Shown here: piece by piece, positions 1 through 9,209 of the stretch
Numbering within the stretch: the first letter of the stretch is position 1
How the letters are laid out: each line of letters opens with the position of its first letter
DNA from: Chromatiaceae bacterium
Lineage (GTDB): Bacteria > Pseudomonadota > Gammaproteobacteria > Chromatiales > Chromatiaceae
DNA: 64,000 nucleotides
Reading direction: 5' to 3'
Assembly: GCA_027078745.1 (NCBI GenBank)
Contig: JALWWO010000010.1
Span: forward strand, 1-64,000
Translations under genes and position numbers: made by a program
The notes under the pieces: generated by a model
What the model was told of the DNA's origin: nothing
Seen by the model: the letters and a program-made list of their open reading frames with translations, nothing else
The model's database searches: none

Positions 1-562
1 GCAGTCGGCGCAAGGGACCTCGCTTAGGCGCTGGAGGTCTGGGCAACAGGAGGGGGCCATGGGGCACTACCCAAGTCTTTCTCCCGTAGGGAAATCGCTG
101 GAGAAAGGCTTGTCGCACATGTTCCGTGAGAAAGATCAGCCCCGTCGCCGGTCGCGTGGTCTGGCGCAGGAGCCAGGGCCAGCCGCTGAGCCGGTCTCCG
201 AGATGGGGTTGGGCATCGTGGATGATGGGCACATAGGGCACCGGGATCTTTCCAGCAATCCGGCCGCTCCAGGGATGGCACATGGTGCAGAGCACCAGAT
301 CGATCCGGTTTTCTGCCAGATAATCGAGAAATTGTCTGCGGCGTTTGGGCAGTCGAAGGCTGCTCCAGAGAGCGGAGGGAAGACCCTGGTAGGTATCCAG
401 CTCGAAATGGGGCAAGCCTAGGCTTCGAAAGGCGCTCCGAACCTCTGACTGTCGGGAGGTGGAGAGATGGATTTCCAAGGCAGGGCGCTGCGCGAGGGCG
501 CGGGCGAGGGCCAAGCTATAGTGCGCACCCCCGCCACGCCGTCCCCAGTACCAGAGCAGCAC
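1..562 (-). CDS. Glycosyltransferase family 4-like, partial (C-terminus beyond window edge)
   Basis: About 187 N-terminal residues are visible before the gene leaves the window on the left. The product begins VLLWYWGRRGGGAHY, the first strand and glycine-rich loop of a GT-B fold glycosyltransferase. It continues with a hydrophobic strand ending in VPIIHDAQPH (about residues 111-120), and VVPHGP (155-160) marks the linker to the missing nucleotide-sugar-binding half. GT4 enzymes usually build cell-surface polysaccharides in the cytoplasm, but the substrate here cannot be told. A GTG start at 562 is chosen because the reading frame further upstream would run into the preceding small gene; a TTG at 595 is an alternative. 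The family is fairly sure, the specificity unknown. Confidence 0.7.
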   Translation of the reverse strand, partial: MLLWYWGRRGGGAHYSLALARALAQRPALEIHLSTSRQSEVRSAFRSLGLPHFELDTYQGLPSALWSSLRLPKRRRQFLDYLAENRIDLVLCTMCHPWSGRIAGKIPVPYVPIIHDAQPHLGDRLSGWPWLLRQTTRPATGLIFLTEHVRQAFLQRFPYGRKTWVVPHGPLLLPRPPAPKRGPLRRL

Positions 563-588
563 CCGCAGGGCTGCCCTGCCCCGAACCT

Positions 589-891
589 CTACCAAGGGGG
601 CGGATGGGGTGGGCCATAGTGAGGCGGCGGATGACCGCCCGGGGGCCCGTATTCCGGCGGCCCATAGTAAGGATCATGGGGGGGGGGTGCATAAGGCGGG
701 CCCGCTGGGCGATAGTAGTAGGGATTGCCCACCGCCCGCAGCACATCCAGGGCGAAGGGTACGGCCCAATCTCCATGACCTGGAGGCCCGCCGGGGCCTG
801 GAGGGGGCGGTGGCGCCGCAAAGAGGGCCGGCGCATAGAGCAGGCCGGCGAGCGCAGCGAGTTTCCAAGGGGAAACCGATGAACCGTTCAT
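589..891 (-). CDS. Small secreted proline/tyrosine/glycine-rich protein
   Basis: A 100-residue product with a short basic N-terminus and a hydrophobic stretch rich in Ala and Leu ending in APALFAA (about residues 17-26), which reads as a signal peptide. The mature part is low complexity: runs of proline followed by PYYYRP, PYYGPPEYGPP and PPHYGPP units, with no cysteine. The ATG at 891 is preferred over the one at 900 because GGGAGA sits about nine bases before it. The stop lies just ahead of the glycosyltransferase, so the two may be co-transcribed. Such Pro/Tyr-rich envelope proteins occur in proteobacteria without a defined role. No function is assigned, and a G-homopolymer tract near 678 makes the frame sensitive to sequencing error. 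Confidence 0.55.
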   Translation of the reverse strand: MNGSSVSPWKLAALAGLLYAPALFAAPPPPPGPGGPPGHGDWAVPFALDVLRAVGNPYYYRPAGPPYAPPPHDPYYGPPEYGPPGGHPPPHYGPPHPPPW

Positions 892-969
892 GAGATACAT
901 TCTCCCTGTGGCGAAGACAGCGGTAGCACCGATTGCTTCCAGCGATGCTTTCTTCAGTTTAGCAGACCG

Positions 970-1845
970 CTAGAGCACAATGGCCAGGATCCCCAACGCG
1001 CTGGCCAGTCCCCCGAAGATCGCCGGTGGGCTGATCTTTTCCTTCAGGAGCACAGCCGCGAGCGGTAGAACAAACAGGGGTTCTGTGGCGCCCAAGGTGT
1101 TCGCGATGCTCACCTCCACATGGGCGAGGGCAGCGAGAGACAGCCAAAAGCCCCCGAAGGTGACGACGATGACAGATCCCAGAAATAATCCGAATACCTT
1201 AGGATCTCTCAGCGGTTGCAGCTGGAAAAACAGCCCGCCCCGCCACTGGCTGAACAGAAAGATCCCCAAGGTGCCCGCCAGCATGCGAACCAGGGTCGCT
1301 TGGATGGAACCTGCGGTTTCCAAGGCTTCCTTGGCGATGATGATGGAAACCGACATGGCCAGAATGGACAGCAACCCGAATCCAATGCCGGCGAGCTGGG
1401 TGCGGCCTTCTTCTCCCTCGATCCGGTACCAGAGCACCAGGGTAACCCCCAGCAAAATGAGGGTGATACCCACCCAATCCAGGGGCCGAGGGCGCTCCCC
1501 GAGCCAGAAGACTGCCAACAGCAGGGTGAGCACCTGTCCCAGGGTGAAGAGGATCACCACCACATGGGCACCCAAGCGGTTGAGGGCCAGGAAGAACAGG
1601 GTATCCCCCAGGGCGATGCCCAGCAGCCCGCTGAGGATCAGCAATCCCCAGACCCGCGCTTCCAAGGGTTGAAAGCCCAAGAACAGGCTGACGAGGCCCA
1701 GCAGCAGCGCGCCCGCCAGCCCCTTGGCAAAGGTCAGAGCGACCGGCGGGAGGAAATCCCCCAGGCGGCGGAACAGTACGGAGCCCAGCGCCCAGGACAG
1801 AGCAGAACCCAGGGCTGCGCCGATGCCGATCCATTTCGCATCCAT
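970..1845 (-). CDS. EamA/DMT-family transporter
   Basis: A 291-residue integral membrane protein with about ten hydrophobic helices in two similar halves, the layout of drug/metabolite transporter (EamA, RhaT-like) permeases. The family exports or imports small metabolites across the inner membrane. The second half contains NTLGATEPLFVLPLAAVLLKE, a typical EamA pattern with a charged residue after the ninth helix. It starts at an ATG nine bases after the stop of the coiled-coil gene and closes the leftward gene string that includes dnaE. The substrate cannot be predicted from sequence. Confidence 0.85.
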   Translation of the reverse strand: MDAKWIGIGAALGSALSWALGSVLFRRLGDFLPPVALTFAKGLAGALLLGLVSLFLGFQPLEARVWGLLILSGLLGIALGDTLFFLALNRLGAHVVVILFTLGQVLTLLLAVFWLGERPRPLDWVGITLILLGVTLVLWYRIEGEEGRTQLAGIGFGLLSILAMSVSIIIAKEALETAGSIQATLVRMLAGTLGIFLFSQWRGGLFFQLQPLRDPKVFGLFLGSVIVVTFGGFWLSLAALAHVEVSIANTLGATEPLFVLPLAAVLLKEKISPPAIFGGLASALGILAIVL

Positions 1846-1854
1846 GGGGCGGCG

Positions 1855-2757
1855 CTAGGGGAGACTCTGTTCCGAAAGCTGCTGGCGCAGTTCCTCGGCG
1901 ATCTCGGCGGCGGTTTTGGGGGGGCTGGGGGCGTTGCCTGGGCCTGGCTCCACGATCAGGCTATCGGGATAGTTCTGTGCCAGTTGATCCACCATGGCGG
2001 CGGCCTCTTCCGTGCGCCCTTGTTCCAGATATTGCCGCGCTAAAAAGGTCTGGAGAGTGGGCACGGCTTCCAGTCCCTGCTCCGTGATGAGGTTGGTGTT
2101 GGGATGGGTCTCCGACAGGGTTTGCAGATAGGCTTCCACTTGGGAAAGGTTCCCGTTCAGGGCTTCCTGCAAGGCCTGTTCCGCTACCGCCACGCCGGTT
2201 TCATAGGCTTCGGGAAATTCTTCCTGCATCCGGTTGAGGGCCGCAACCTGTGCTTTGCGATCTGCTTCAGACTGGGGCCCCCGCTTGGGCTTGGCCTGGC
2301 GGTAGAGGGTTTCCAGTTCCCGATAACGCTCCGGCCCATAGCGGAGATAGTCGTTATCTCGATATTCCGCCGCCAGCTGATTCAGTTCTGCCATGCGGGA
2401 TTCAAAACGGGCGCGGCTGGCCGCTTCCTTGCCCAGCTGTTCCAATGCCTGCGGGGTCAGCGCCCCGGCAGGATCGCTCCAGAAGGGCAGCGCTGGATCC
2501 GCCTGAATCTGTTGAATCAACCGCTGCAAGCGGACGATCCGTTGCTCCAATTGCGCAACCTGCGCTGCCAGTGGATCCGGCGCTTCCTGTTCTTCTGTCA
2601 GCCTTTGCGCCTGTAGTTCAGGTTCCGGCGCGCTCGACACCTGGATGGGGGGAGCCTCTCGCTGCCGATCCGGTGCCCAATACTGCAATCCCAGGCTCAA
2701 CCCGGCGAGAACCAGGGCAGCAAGGCTCAGGGGCAATGCGAGTTGCGCACTTTGCAT
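1855..2757 (-). CDS. Membrane-anchored coiled-coil protein of unknown function
   Basis: A 300-residue protein with one N-terminal hydrophobic segment (about residues 8-26, rich in Leu and Ala), followed by charged, glutamine-rich sequence. Residues 60-90 and 120-160 look like coiled coil. The C-terminal half (about 190-270) has helical pairs reminiscent of tetratricopeptide repeats (YLQTLSETHPNTN; YLEQGRTEEAAAMVDQLAQNYP). It is probably anchored in the inner membrane with its bulk in the periplasm. The ATG follows a good GGAGGAG ribosome binding site that overlaps the end of the upstream methyltransferase gene, so the two are translationally coupled and may work together. The family is not recognised. 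Confidence 0.65.
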   Translation of the reverse strand: MQSAQLALPLSLAALVLAGLSLGLQYWAPDRQREAPPIQVSSAPEPELQAQRLTEEQEAPDPLAAQVAQLEQRIVRLQRLIQQIQADPALPFWSDPAGALTPQALEQLGKEAASRARFESRMAELNQLAAEYRDNDYLRYGPERYRELETLYRQAKPKRGPQSEADRKAQVAALNRMQEEFPEAYETGVAVAEQALQEALNGNLSQVEAYLQTLSETHPNTNLITEQGLEAVPTLQTFLARQYLEQGRTEEAAAMVDQLAQNYPDSLIVEPGPGNAPSPPKTAAEIAEELRQQLSEQSLP

Positions 2758-2760
2758 GGT

Positions 2761-4851
2761 TTACTCCTCCGAGGGCATGGGCTCGAACAGCAGCAGATAG
2801 CGCTGGGGAATGATCTGATGATATTCCTTGAGCTGGAAGCCGTATTCCGCCAACTGGGCGATGATGAGCTCCTTGCGGATATAGGGCCCGTGATAGGGCA
2901 GCGTCTTTTGTTCCACCGGCCCGTTGTCCACGATCAGAAGCTTGCCGCCGGGCTTGAGCACCTGGCGAATGTCCCGCAGCATGCCCTCTCGCTCCTGCAC
3001 CGAGGACACGCCGTAGAGGATGTGGTAGAGGGAACACAGGAACACCAGATCCGCCTGCCCTTGGAGATCGTCTAATCCCAAGCCATCGGTAGAAGACACC
3101 TGGGCGAAGAGATTCTCAATCCGCCACTTTTTCACGAGAGATTGAATGTAATCCACATGGGGTTTCTTCGTGTCCAGGGCGTAAACCCGGCCTGACTCCC
3201 CCACGAGTTTGGCAAACTTAAAGGAATAATAGCCCGGGCCGCTGCCCACATCGATCACTGTATCCCCTGGATGAATGGGGGTGTGCGCCAGAATCTCCGA
3301 GGACTTTTCCCATTCCTCTCGGGCCGGGTTGTTGAATAGGATGAAATCCTCCAGAGATTGCCGCCGAACGATGCCGATCTGACGGTTTTTTTCATCCATG
3401 GCTTCCGCTGCGGTCAGGGGTTCCTTGCCCAGCTTGTACTTCCGAGCGAGGAAGAACTTGATCCGCTCCCCGTCCTGATCCAGGAGATAATCCCGAAACG
3501 CCGCCACCAGGGGATCTTCCGTCATCTTTTTCTGTTCTGCCGGCGAGGCGATGAGATAGCGGGCGAGCCAGCGCAAAGCAGTGTACTCCCCCCCGAAGTG
3601 TTCCTTAGGAATGATCTCATCGTAGATGGCGATGGCTTCCTTGGCTGCTTCCCGATCTCCTGCCTCCACAGCTTGATAGAGGTTTTCCGCCGCTTTGATC
3701 CCGGGCGGCGTGATGTCGAAGGAATCCAAGCTGCCGATGTGCACCGCCGAACGGCTGTCCTCGATGGGGATAGTCTTCGATGGCTCTCTTACCTCAACAA
3801 AGGCAGGGGGCGGGATCTGGCCCGGCTCGCCCTTCCGGAAGATCAGCAGATAGCGGCGCTTTCCCAAGGGCTCATAACGCTGGAGTTCAAAGCCGTAATA
3901 GAAGAGCTGCGCGATGGCAAAGTTCGGATCGATATAGCTGCTGTGCAGCTCATGCCCCTGATTGAAGTGGTTGTCCAGGATCACCAGATAGCCCCCTGGG
4001 CGCAGGGTCTTCCGCAAGGATTCGATGAAAGCATCCCGCTTGTTGTTGGTGCTCCAGGCGTAGAGCACATGATAGAGGGAAGCGATGAAGGCCAGATCCG
4101 TGAGTTCCCGCACCTTCACATCCTCTTCCGTGGACAATCGCGCTTCGATAGGGCCTAGATCGTACTGTTTCACCATCTTCTTCAGCTCCGCGACGGCGGG
4201 TTCCGAGGTATCGATGGCATAGACCTTGCCCTTGTCTCCCACCAATTGAGCCAAGCGGTAGCTGTAGAAACCGAATCCCGCGCCGATGTCGATGACCTGT
4301 TTCCCCTGGAGGTCCAGGCTCCTGAGCACTGCCATCACTTCATCCACGGGATCCCAGCGGGCGCGGGCCGGATTGTTGAAGAGGATCAGATCTTCCAAAA
4401 ACTGAGTGCGGGGAATGTGTTTTTCCGGGTCTGTGGGCCGGAAATCGTTGATCCCGAACTTCCGCTGCAAGTATTCCTTGAGATGGGCGTACTCATTGGC
4501 GAAGAAGAAATCCGCATAATGTTGATCCAAGGGATTCTTGAGATAGATGCTGCGGTCCGCCTCTGGCGTGCGCAGCATATGAACGATCCAAGAGAGGGCG
4601 GAATAACTGCCCCCCAAGTTTTCCGTATCGATCAGGGGATCTAGGGCCTCACTGGCCTGTTGGAGCTGCGCCCGATCGCCGTTCAATCCATTGAACAGCA
4701 TCTGGGCGATGGCGCGGTTCCGGTCATTGACCGGATCGGGCAGCGCCCCCACCCGGAGGATGGATTGCTTGCCCGGAATGGGCACCTGTAAAGGCGAATC
4801 CGCCAGCGCGGCCGCACTGAAGAGAAGCCAGAAGCAAAACAAGAAGCGCAT
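2761..4851 (-). CDS. Exported protein with two tandem SAM-methyltransferase-like halves
   Basis: A 696-residue protein. Residues 1-17 (MRFLFCFWLLFSAAALA) form a clear signal peptide, so export is likely. Two class I methyltransferase domains follow: motif I is DIGAGFGFYS at 188-197 and DVGSGPGYYS at 534-543, with post-I acidic residues in YAIDTSEP and YALDTKKP, and a PGG motif (LRPGGYLVI; LKPGGKLLI) in each. The similarity extends upstream of each domain: LEDLILFNNPAR near 153 matches LEDFILFNNPAR near 504, so the gene arose by duplication of a unit of about 340 residues. It lies between dnaE and the coiled-coil gene. S-adenosylmethionine is a cytoplasmic cofactor, so a catalytic role outside the membrane is doubtful. 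The fold is confident, the function unknown. Confidence 0.75.
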   Translation of the reverse strand: MRFLFCFWLLFSAAALADSPLQVPIPGKQSILRVGALPDPVNDRNRAIAQMLFNGLNGDRAQLQQASEALDPLIDTENLGGSYSALSWIVHMLRTPEADRSIYLKNPLDQHYADFFFANEYAHLKEYLQRKFGINDFRPTDPEKHIPRTQFLEDLILFNNPARARWDPVDEVMAVLRSLDLQGKQVIDIGAGFGFYSYRLAQLVGDKGKVYAIDTSEPAVAELKKMVKQYDLGPIEARLSTEEDVKVRELTDLAFIASLYHVLYAWSTNNKRDAFIESLRKTLRPGGYLVILDNHFNQGHELHSSYIDPNFAIAQLFYYGFELQRYEPLGKRRYLLIFRKGEPGQIPPPAFVEVREPSKTIPIEDSRSAVHIGSLDSFDITPPGIKAAENLYQAVEAGDREAAKEAIAIYDEIIPKEHFGGEYTALRWLARYLIASPAEQKKMTEDPLVAAFRDYLLDQDGERIKFFLARKYKLGKEPLTAAEAMDEKNRQIGIVRRQSLEDFILFNNPAREEWEKSSEILAHTPIHPGDTVIDVGSGPGYYSFKFAKLVGESGRVYALDTKKPHVDYIQSLVKKWRIENLFAQVSSTDGLGLDDLQGQADLVFLCSLYHILYGVSSVQEREGMLRDIRQVLKPGGKLLIVDNGPVEQKTLPYHGPYIRKELIIAQLAEYGFQLKEYHQIIPQRYLLLFEPMPSEE

Positions 4852-4893
4852 GGGTGGAATCCAATTGGGTGAAAGATATCGGTGAATTGTAAT

Positions 4894-7800
4894 TCAAAAG
4901 GCTTGGCGAGATGCATAAACCACCTGCACCGCATCTTTCCCCAAGAGGCCGCGCAGGGCTTTGAGCAGGGATTCTTCCGGTCGGATGCACCAGTCCTTTC
5001 CGAAGCGCAGCCGACCGGATGCGCCGGAAGCCCGATAGATCATCTGAATGGGCAATCGGCCCGCCCGGTAGGGCCTGAGGCTCTCCGCCAACTGCTGGAC
5101 CCGTTCCCGAACGCTGGTTTCCGAATCCCGCCCATCGAAGTGCAACAACAGGTGATCCGCTCGCTGTTCCCGCGCTTGGGCGAGGGTCTGCACTTCGGTG
5201 GCCCGCAGGGACCATTCGTTTTGATAACGCCCTGCGCGGAGGCTGCCCCGAACCAACAGGATCTGATTCAGTTCGAGCAAGTCGCGCACGCTTTCATACA
5301 GCTCCGAAAAGATCAGGGTTTCCAGCTTGCCGCTCCAATCTTCCAGCACTAAGGAGGCCATCTTGCCCTGCTTGCCCCGCTTATGGCGCAGGCGTGCCAC
5401 CAATCCCAAGCAGGCGCATGCCTCCCGCTCGACCCCAGCCTTCAGCAGGGTACCGATGGAGCCACCCGCCAGGATCTGGCATTCCTCTCGAAACGGATCC
5501 ATAGGATGGCCGCTGAAGTACAGGCCCAAGGTGGCCTTCTCGCCCTGCAGGCGCTCGAATGCTTCCCATTCTTCCCAGGTCTGCTGGGTGTGTTGGGGAT
5601 CCCAAGCCGGACTTTGCGCTTCTCCCGGGGAAAAGAGATCCGCTTGCCCCAAAGCCCGCTGGCGCCGATGCTGTTCCGCCGCCCGCAGGGCGAGGGGCAG
5701 TTGATTCGACAGACTGGCCCGATTCTCTCCCAGGGCATCCAGGGCACCGGAGCGGATCAGGGCATCGAAGACCCGTTGATTGACCTTCTGGGCATCGATG
5801 CGGCGGCACAGATCCCAGAGATCCCGAAAGGGCCCTTGGTCTTTTTTGGCCTGGACCAGGGATTCCAGAGCGGCGGCCCCGATCCCTTTGATAGCCCCTA
5901 GCCCGTACAAAATGGTGCGATCGTCCAGCAAGGTAAAGTGTTTTTCGGAGCGGTTGATGTCTGGAGGCTTCACCTGCAAGCCTAGGGACTGACATTCCTC
6001 CACCAGGCCCACCACCTTATCTGTGTGATCCATGTCGGCGGAGAGGGTCGCCGCCATGAACGCAGCGGGATAATGGGCCTTGAGCCAGAGGGTTTGATAA
6101 GAGACTAGGGCATAGGCAGCACTGTGAGAGCGGTTGAATCCATAGCCGGCGAATTTCTCCATGAGATCAAAGATCGATTGGGCAGTCTCCTTCCGCACGC
6201 CGCGGGCCAGGGCCCCTTCTAAGAAGCGATCGCGCTGCTTCGCCATCTCCGCCGGTTTCTTTTTTCCCATGGCCCGGCGCAGGAGGTCCGCCCCGCCTAA
6301 GCTATAACCCGCCAGTATCTGGGCGATCTGCATCACCTGTTCCTGATAGAGGATGATGCCGTAGGTGGGTTTTAGCACGGGTTCCAGATCGGGATGGGGA
6401 TAGCGGACGGGTGCTTCCCCGTGCTTGCGCGCGATGTAATCATCCACCATGCCTGCTTGCAGGGGGCCAGGTCGGAACAGGGCCATCAGGGCGATCATCT
6501 CTTCAAAACTGTCCGGCCGCAGCCTGCGGATCAGATCCTTCATGCCCTGGGATTCCAGCTGGAACACGGCGGTAGTTTCACCGCGCTGGAGGAGTTCGAA
6601 GGCCTTGGGATCTTGCAGATCGATCTGAGCGATATCGAGGGGCGCTAACCCCTGTTTCTGCCGCGCTTCATTGATAGTTTTGCAAGCCCAATCGATGATG
6701 GTCAGGGTCCGCAACCCCAAGAAATCGAACTTCACCAGACCGATCTGCTCGGCGTCGTCCTTGTCGTACTGGCTGACCAGATTCTTTCCGCCGGGCTCGC
6801 AGTACAGGGGCATGAAATCCTGAAGATCCCCGGGCGCGATGAGCACGCCACCCGCGTGCTTGCCCGCGTTTCGGGCGATGCCCTCCAACTGCTTGGCCCG
6901 ATCCAGAATAGCCCGCACTTCCTCTTCTTCCGCATAGGCGCGCGCCAATTCCTCGCTCTCCGTCAAGGCCCGGGCCAAGGTCATGTCCAGATCCGGAGGC
7001 ACCATCTTGGCGATGCGGTCTACAAAGCCGTAGGGATAGCCCAGCACCCGACCCACATCCCGCACCACGGCCCTTGCCGCCATGGTGCCGAAGGTGATGA
7101 TCTGGGACACGGATCGCCGCCCGTAGCGCTCCGCCACATATTCGATGACTGCATCCCGCCGTTCCATGCAGAAATCCACATCGAAATCCGGCAGGGAAAC
7201 CCGCTCTGGATTGAGGAAGCGTTCGAACAACAGGTCGTATCGGATGGGATCCAGATCTGTGATCTGTAAGGCATAGGCCACCAGAGAACCGGCACCGGAT
7301 CCCCGCCCGGGCCCCACGGGAATGCCCTGTGCCTTCGCCCAGCGGATGAAGTCGGCGACGATGAGAAAATAGCCGGCGAAGCCCATGGAATTGATGACGG
7401 AAAGTTCCCGTTGCAACCGCTCCGCATAGGCATCTGGCACCGGGTCGCAGCGGGCCGCCAGCCCCTTTTGGGCTTCCTCGATCAGAAAGGTTTCCGCGTC
7501 CTTACCCTCGGGGGCGGGGAAGGCGGGCAGACAGGGCTTGCCCAAGCGCAATTCCAGGTTGCACCGCTTGGCGATCTCCAGGCTGTTTTCCAGGGCAGCA
7601 GGCAGCTCCGCGAACAGCTGCTCCATTTCCTCCGGTGTGCGCAGATATTGTTGCGGGCTATAGGGGCGGGGTCGGCGGGGATCTTCCAGGATAGCGCCCT
7701 GATGGATGCAGACCCGCACCTCATGGACTTCAAAATCCTCCTGCCGCAGGAAGCGCACATCGTTAGTGGCCACCACCGGCACCCCCTTGGCACTGGCCAG

Positions 7801-8358
7801 GGCCAAGCTGCCTTGAATGCATGTTTCCTCCCCCTCCCGACCGGTGCGGATCAGTTCCAGATAAAAACGGTCAGGAAAAATTGAAAGCCAGCGATCTAAC
7901 TGTTGCGCCGCTTCCGCTTCCCGATCCGCCAGGAGCAACCGCCCGATCTCCCCCGAAGGACCGCCGGACAGGGCGATGAGGCCCTCAGCCTGTTCGGCAA
8001 TCCAGTTTCGCTGTACCTGGGGCAGGCCGTTCTCCTGCCCCTCTAGATAGCTACGGGTGATGAGCCGACAGAGGTTTCTATAGCCTCGCTGGTTCTGCAC
8101 GAGCAACACCAAGCAATCCGGCCGGTTCGGGGCCTCGGGATTCTGGACCCAGAGTTCTGCTCCAGCGATGGGTTTGAGGCCAGCGGACAAGGCGGCCCGG
8201 TAGAAACGCACCAGGCAGAACAGATTGGCTTGATCGGTCACCGCGAGGGCGGGAAAGCCAGCGGCTACTGTGGCTTCGATCAGGCTGGGAATGCGTAACA
8301 AACCGTCTGAGAGGGAGTATTCCGTGTGTAGATGGAGGTGGACAAAGGAAAATTTCAT
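4894..8358 (-). CDS. dnaE: DNA polymerase III alpha subunit
   Basis: Replicative polymerase catalytic subunit, 1154 residues from the chosen start, close to the usual length of about 1160. The N-terminal PHP domain begins with FVHLHLHTEYS (HLH metal motif at residues 7-11). The palm carries PDFDVDF (about 390-396), the catalytic aspartates of family C polymerases, preceded by GPGRGSGAGSLVAYAL. Helix-hairpin-helix sequence (ILYGLGAIKGIGAAAL) and a C-terminal OB-fold (LVARLRHKRGKQGKMA) follow in order. The ATG at 8358 overlaps the stop of the upstream gene as ATGA; an in-frame ATG at 8370 is the alternative. It sits inside a string of tightly spaced leftward genes. Confidence 0.97.
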   Translation of the reverse strand: MKFSFVHLHLHTEYSLSDGLLRIPSLIEATVAAGFPALAVTDQANLFCLVRFYRAALSAGLKPIAGAELWVQNPEAPNRPDCLVLLVQNQRGYRNLCRLITRSYLEGQENGLPQVQRNWIAEQAEGLIALSGGPSGEIGRLLLADREAEAAQQLDRWLSIFPDRFYLELIRTGREGEETCIQGSLALASAKGVPVVATNDVRFLRQEDFEVHEVRVCIHQGAILEDPRRPRPYSPQQYLRTPEEMEQLFAELPAALENSLEIAKRCNLELRLGKPCLPAFPAPEGKDAETFLIEEAQKGLAARCDPVPDAYAERLQRELSVINSMGFAGYFLIVADFIRWAKAQGIPVGPGRGSGAGSLVAYALQITDLDPIRYDLLFERFLNPERVSLPDFDVDFCMERRDAVIEYVAERYGRRSVSQIITFGTMAARAVVRDVGRVLGYPYGFVDRIAKMVPPDLDMTLARALTESEELARAYAEEEEVRAILDRAKQLEGIARNAGKHAGGVLIAPGDLQDFMPLYCEPGGKNLVSQYDKDDAEQIGLVKFDFLGLRTLTIIDWACKTINEARQKQGLAPLDIAQIDLQDPKAFELLQRGETTAVFQLESQGMKDLIRRLRPDSFEEMIALMALFRPGPLQAGMVDDYIARKHGEAPVRYPHPDLEPVLKPTYGIILYQEQVMQIAQILAGYSLGGADLLRRAMGKKKPAEMAKQRDRFLEGALARGVRKETAQSIFDLMEKFAGYGFNRSHSAAYALVSYQTLWLKAHYPAAFMAATLSADMDHTDKVVGLVEECQSLGLQVKPPDINRSEKHFTLLDDRTILYGLGAIKGIGAAALESLVQAKKDQGPFRDLWDLCRRIDAQKVNQRVFDALIRSGALDALGENRASLSNQLPLALRAAEQHRRQRALGQADLFSPGEAQSPAWDPQHTQQTWEEWEAFERLQGEKATLGLYFSGHPMDPFREECQILAGGSIGTLLKAGVEREACACLGLVARLRHKRGKQGKMASLVLEDWSGKLETLIFSELYESVRDLLELNQILLVRGSLRAGRYQNEWSLRATEVQTLAQAREQRADHLLLHFDGRDSETSVRERVQQLAESLRPYRAGRLPIQMIYRASGASGRLRFGKDWCIRPEESLLKALRGLLGKDAVQVVYASRQAF

Positions 8359-9209
8359 TCGCTTAGCCATGCTTCGGGCTGGGCTGCCGGCTGCGCAGGG
8401 CCGGGAAATCGGGAGGTAAACAAGGCCCGAGCATTTTCCCCCAGCAGCGCCGCGCGCTGCTCAGAGGAAAGAGCTTGGGTCCAACGGCGATGGAATTGGC
8501 CGATGCCTGCCAAGTCAGCGGATTCCGAAGGAGTGGCGCCGAGCAGAAAGCGTCGGGGATTGCGTGCGATCAGATCGGCCCAATCGGGGGATAGTTGGCC
8601 TTGGTCATTCAGATAGGGAGGCTGTTTGCCAAAACAGCCGGGTCCGGTCAGACCGATCCAGAGCTTGGGACAGCGTCGGAGCAACCCCGCAACCTGGGCG
8701 GGATCGAGGAAGGGATTGATGAGGAGAAAGCGATTGCCCGGATTCCCGCGGCAGAGGGAAAGCAGGGGTTCCGGCTGGCGTTGATCCATCCAGAGCAGCA
8801 GGGGGAGATCATAGGCACCGCCCAGGGCTAGGATCCCCCGCAGCACCGGATTTTCTCGCCAGCGGGGGGCAAAATCCCCCAGCAAGGGCAGCCAGATCCC
8901 CCGATAAGGATGCTGTTGAACAGCTTGGCGGGTTGCGTCCACTAACGCGGGCTGAAACTGCCAGCCATAGGGCTCGGGGCTGGGTGCATAAAGGGGGATC
9001 AGTTGTTCGGGCGTCTGTTCATGCAGGCGCAGCACCCTTTCCGGTGCTTGGACATCGAAGAGAGCGATTTGCATGCCTTGGGCAGACAGTGCTTCTTTCA
9101 GGGAAGGAAGCCCTGGATTGGGGGCAAAGGCGAGGGTCAGGGGCGTTGCTGCCTGAACATTGCCGAACAGGATCCCGCAGAGGAGTACTAAGCCGAGAAA
9201 CCGTCCCAT
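8355..9209 (-). CDS. Secreted amidohydrolase-fold protein lacking obvious metal ligands
   Basis: A 284-residue protein with a signal peptide (MGRFLGLVLLCGILFGNVQA, cleavage after about residue 20). The rest has alternating strands and helices with RGILALGGAYDLPLLLWMD, LLINPFLD and the C-terminal tail LLGENARALF, which is the typical ending of amidohydrolase_2 (TIM-barrel) enzymes. The usual N-terminal HxH motif and later catalytic histidines are not visible, so catalysis of the normal type is unlikely. The start overlaps the stop of the acyl-CoA synthetase gene by one base and the end overlaps dnaE by four, so it is co-transcribed with both. The role is unknown; the fold assignment rests mainly on the C-terminal motif. 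Confidence 0.65.
   Translation of the reverse strand: MGRFLGLVLLCGILFGNVQAATPLTLAFAPNPGLPSLKEALSAQGMQIALFDVQAPERVLRLHEQTPEQLIPLYAPSPEPYGWQFQPALVDATRQAVQQHPYRGIWLPLLGDFAPRWRENPVLRGILALGGAYDLPLLLWMDQRQPEPLLSLCRGNPGNRFLLINPFLDPAQVAGLLRRCPKLWIGLTGPGCFGKQPPYLNDQGQLSPDWADLIARNPRRFLLGATPSESADLAGIGQFHRRWTQALSSEQRAALLGENARALFTSRFPGPAQPAAQPEAWLSE

Noticed and set aside
1216-2043. A Gln-rich 275-codon + strand frame
   Set aside because: Antisense to the EamA transporter and coiled-coil genes; Gln/Glu-richness comes from the complementary strand.
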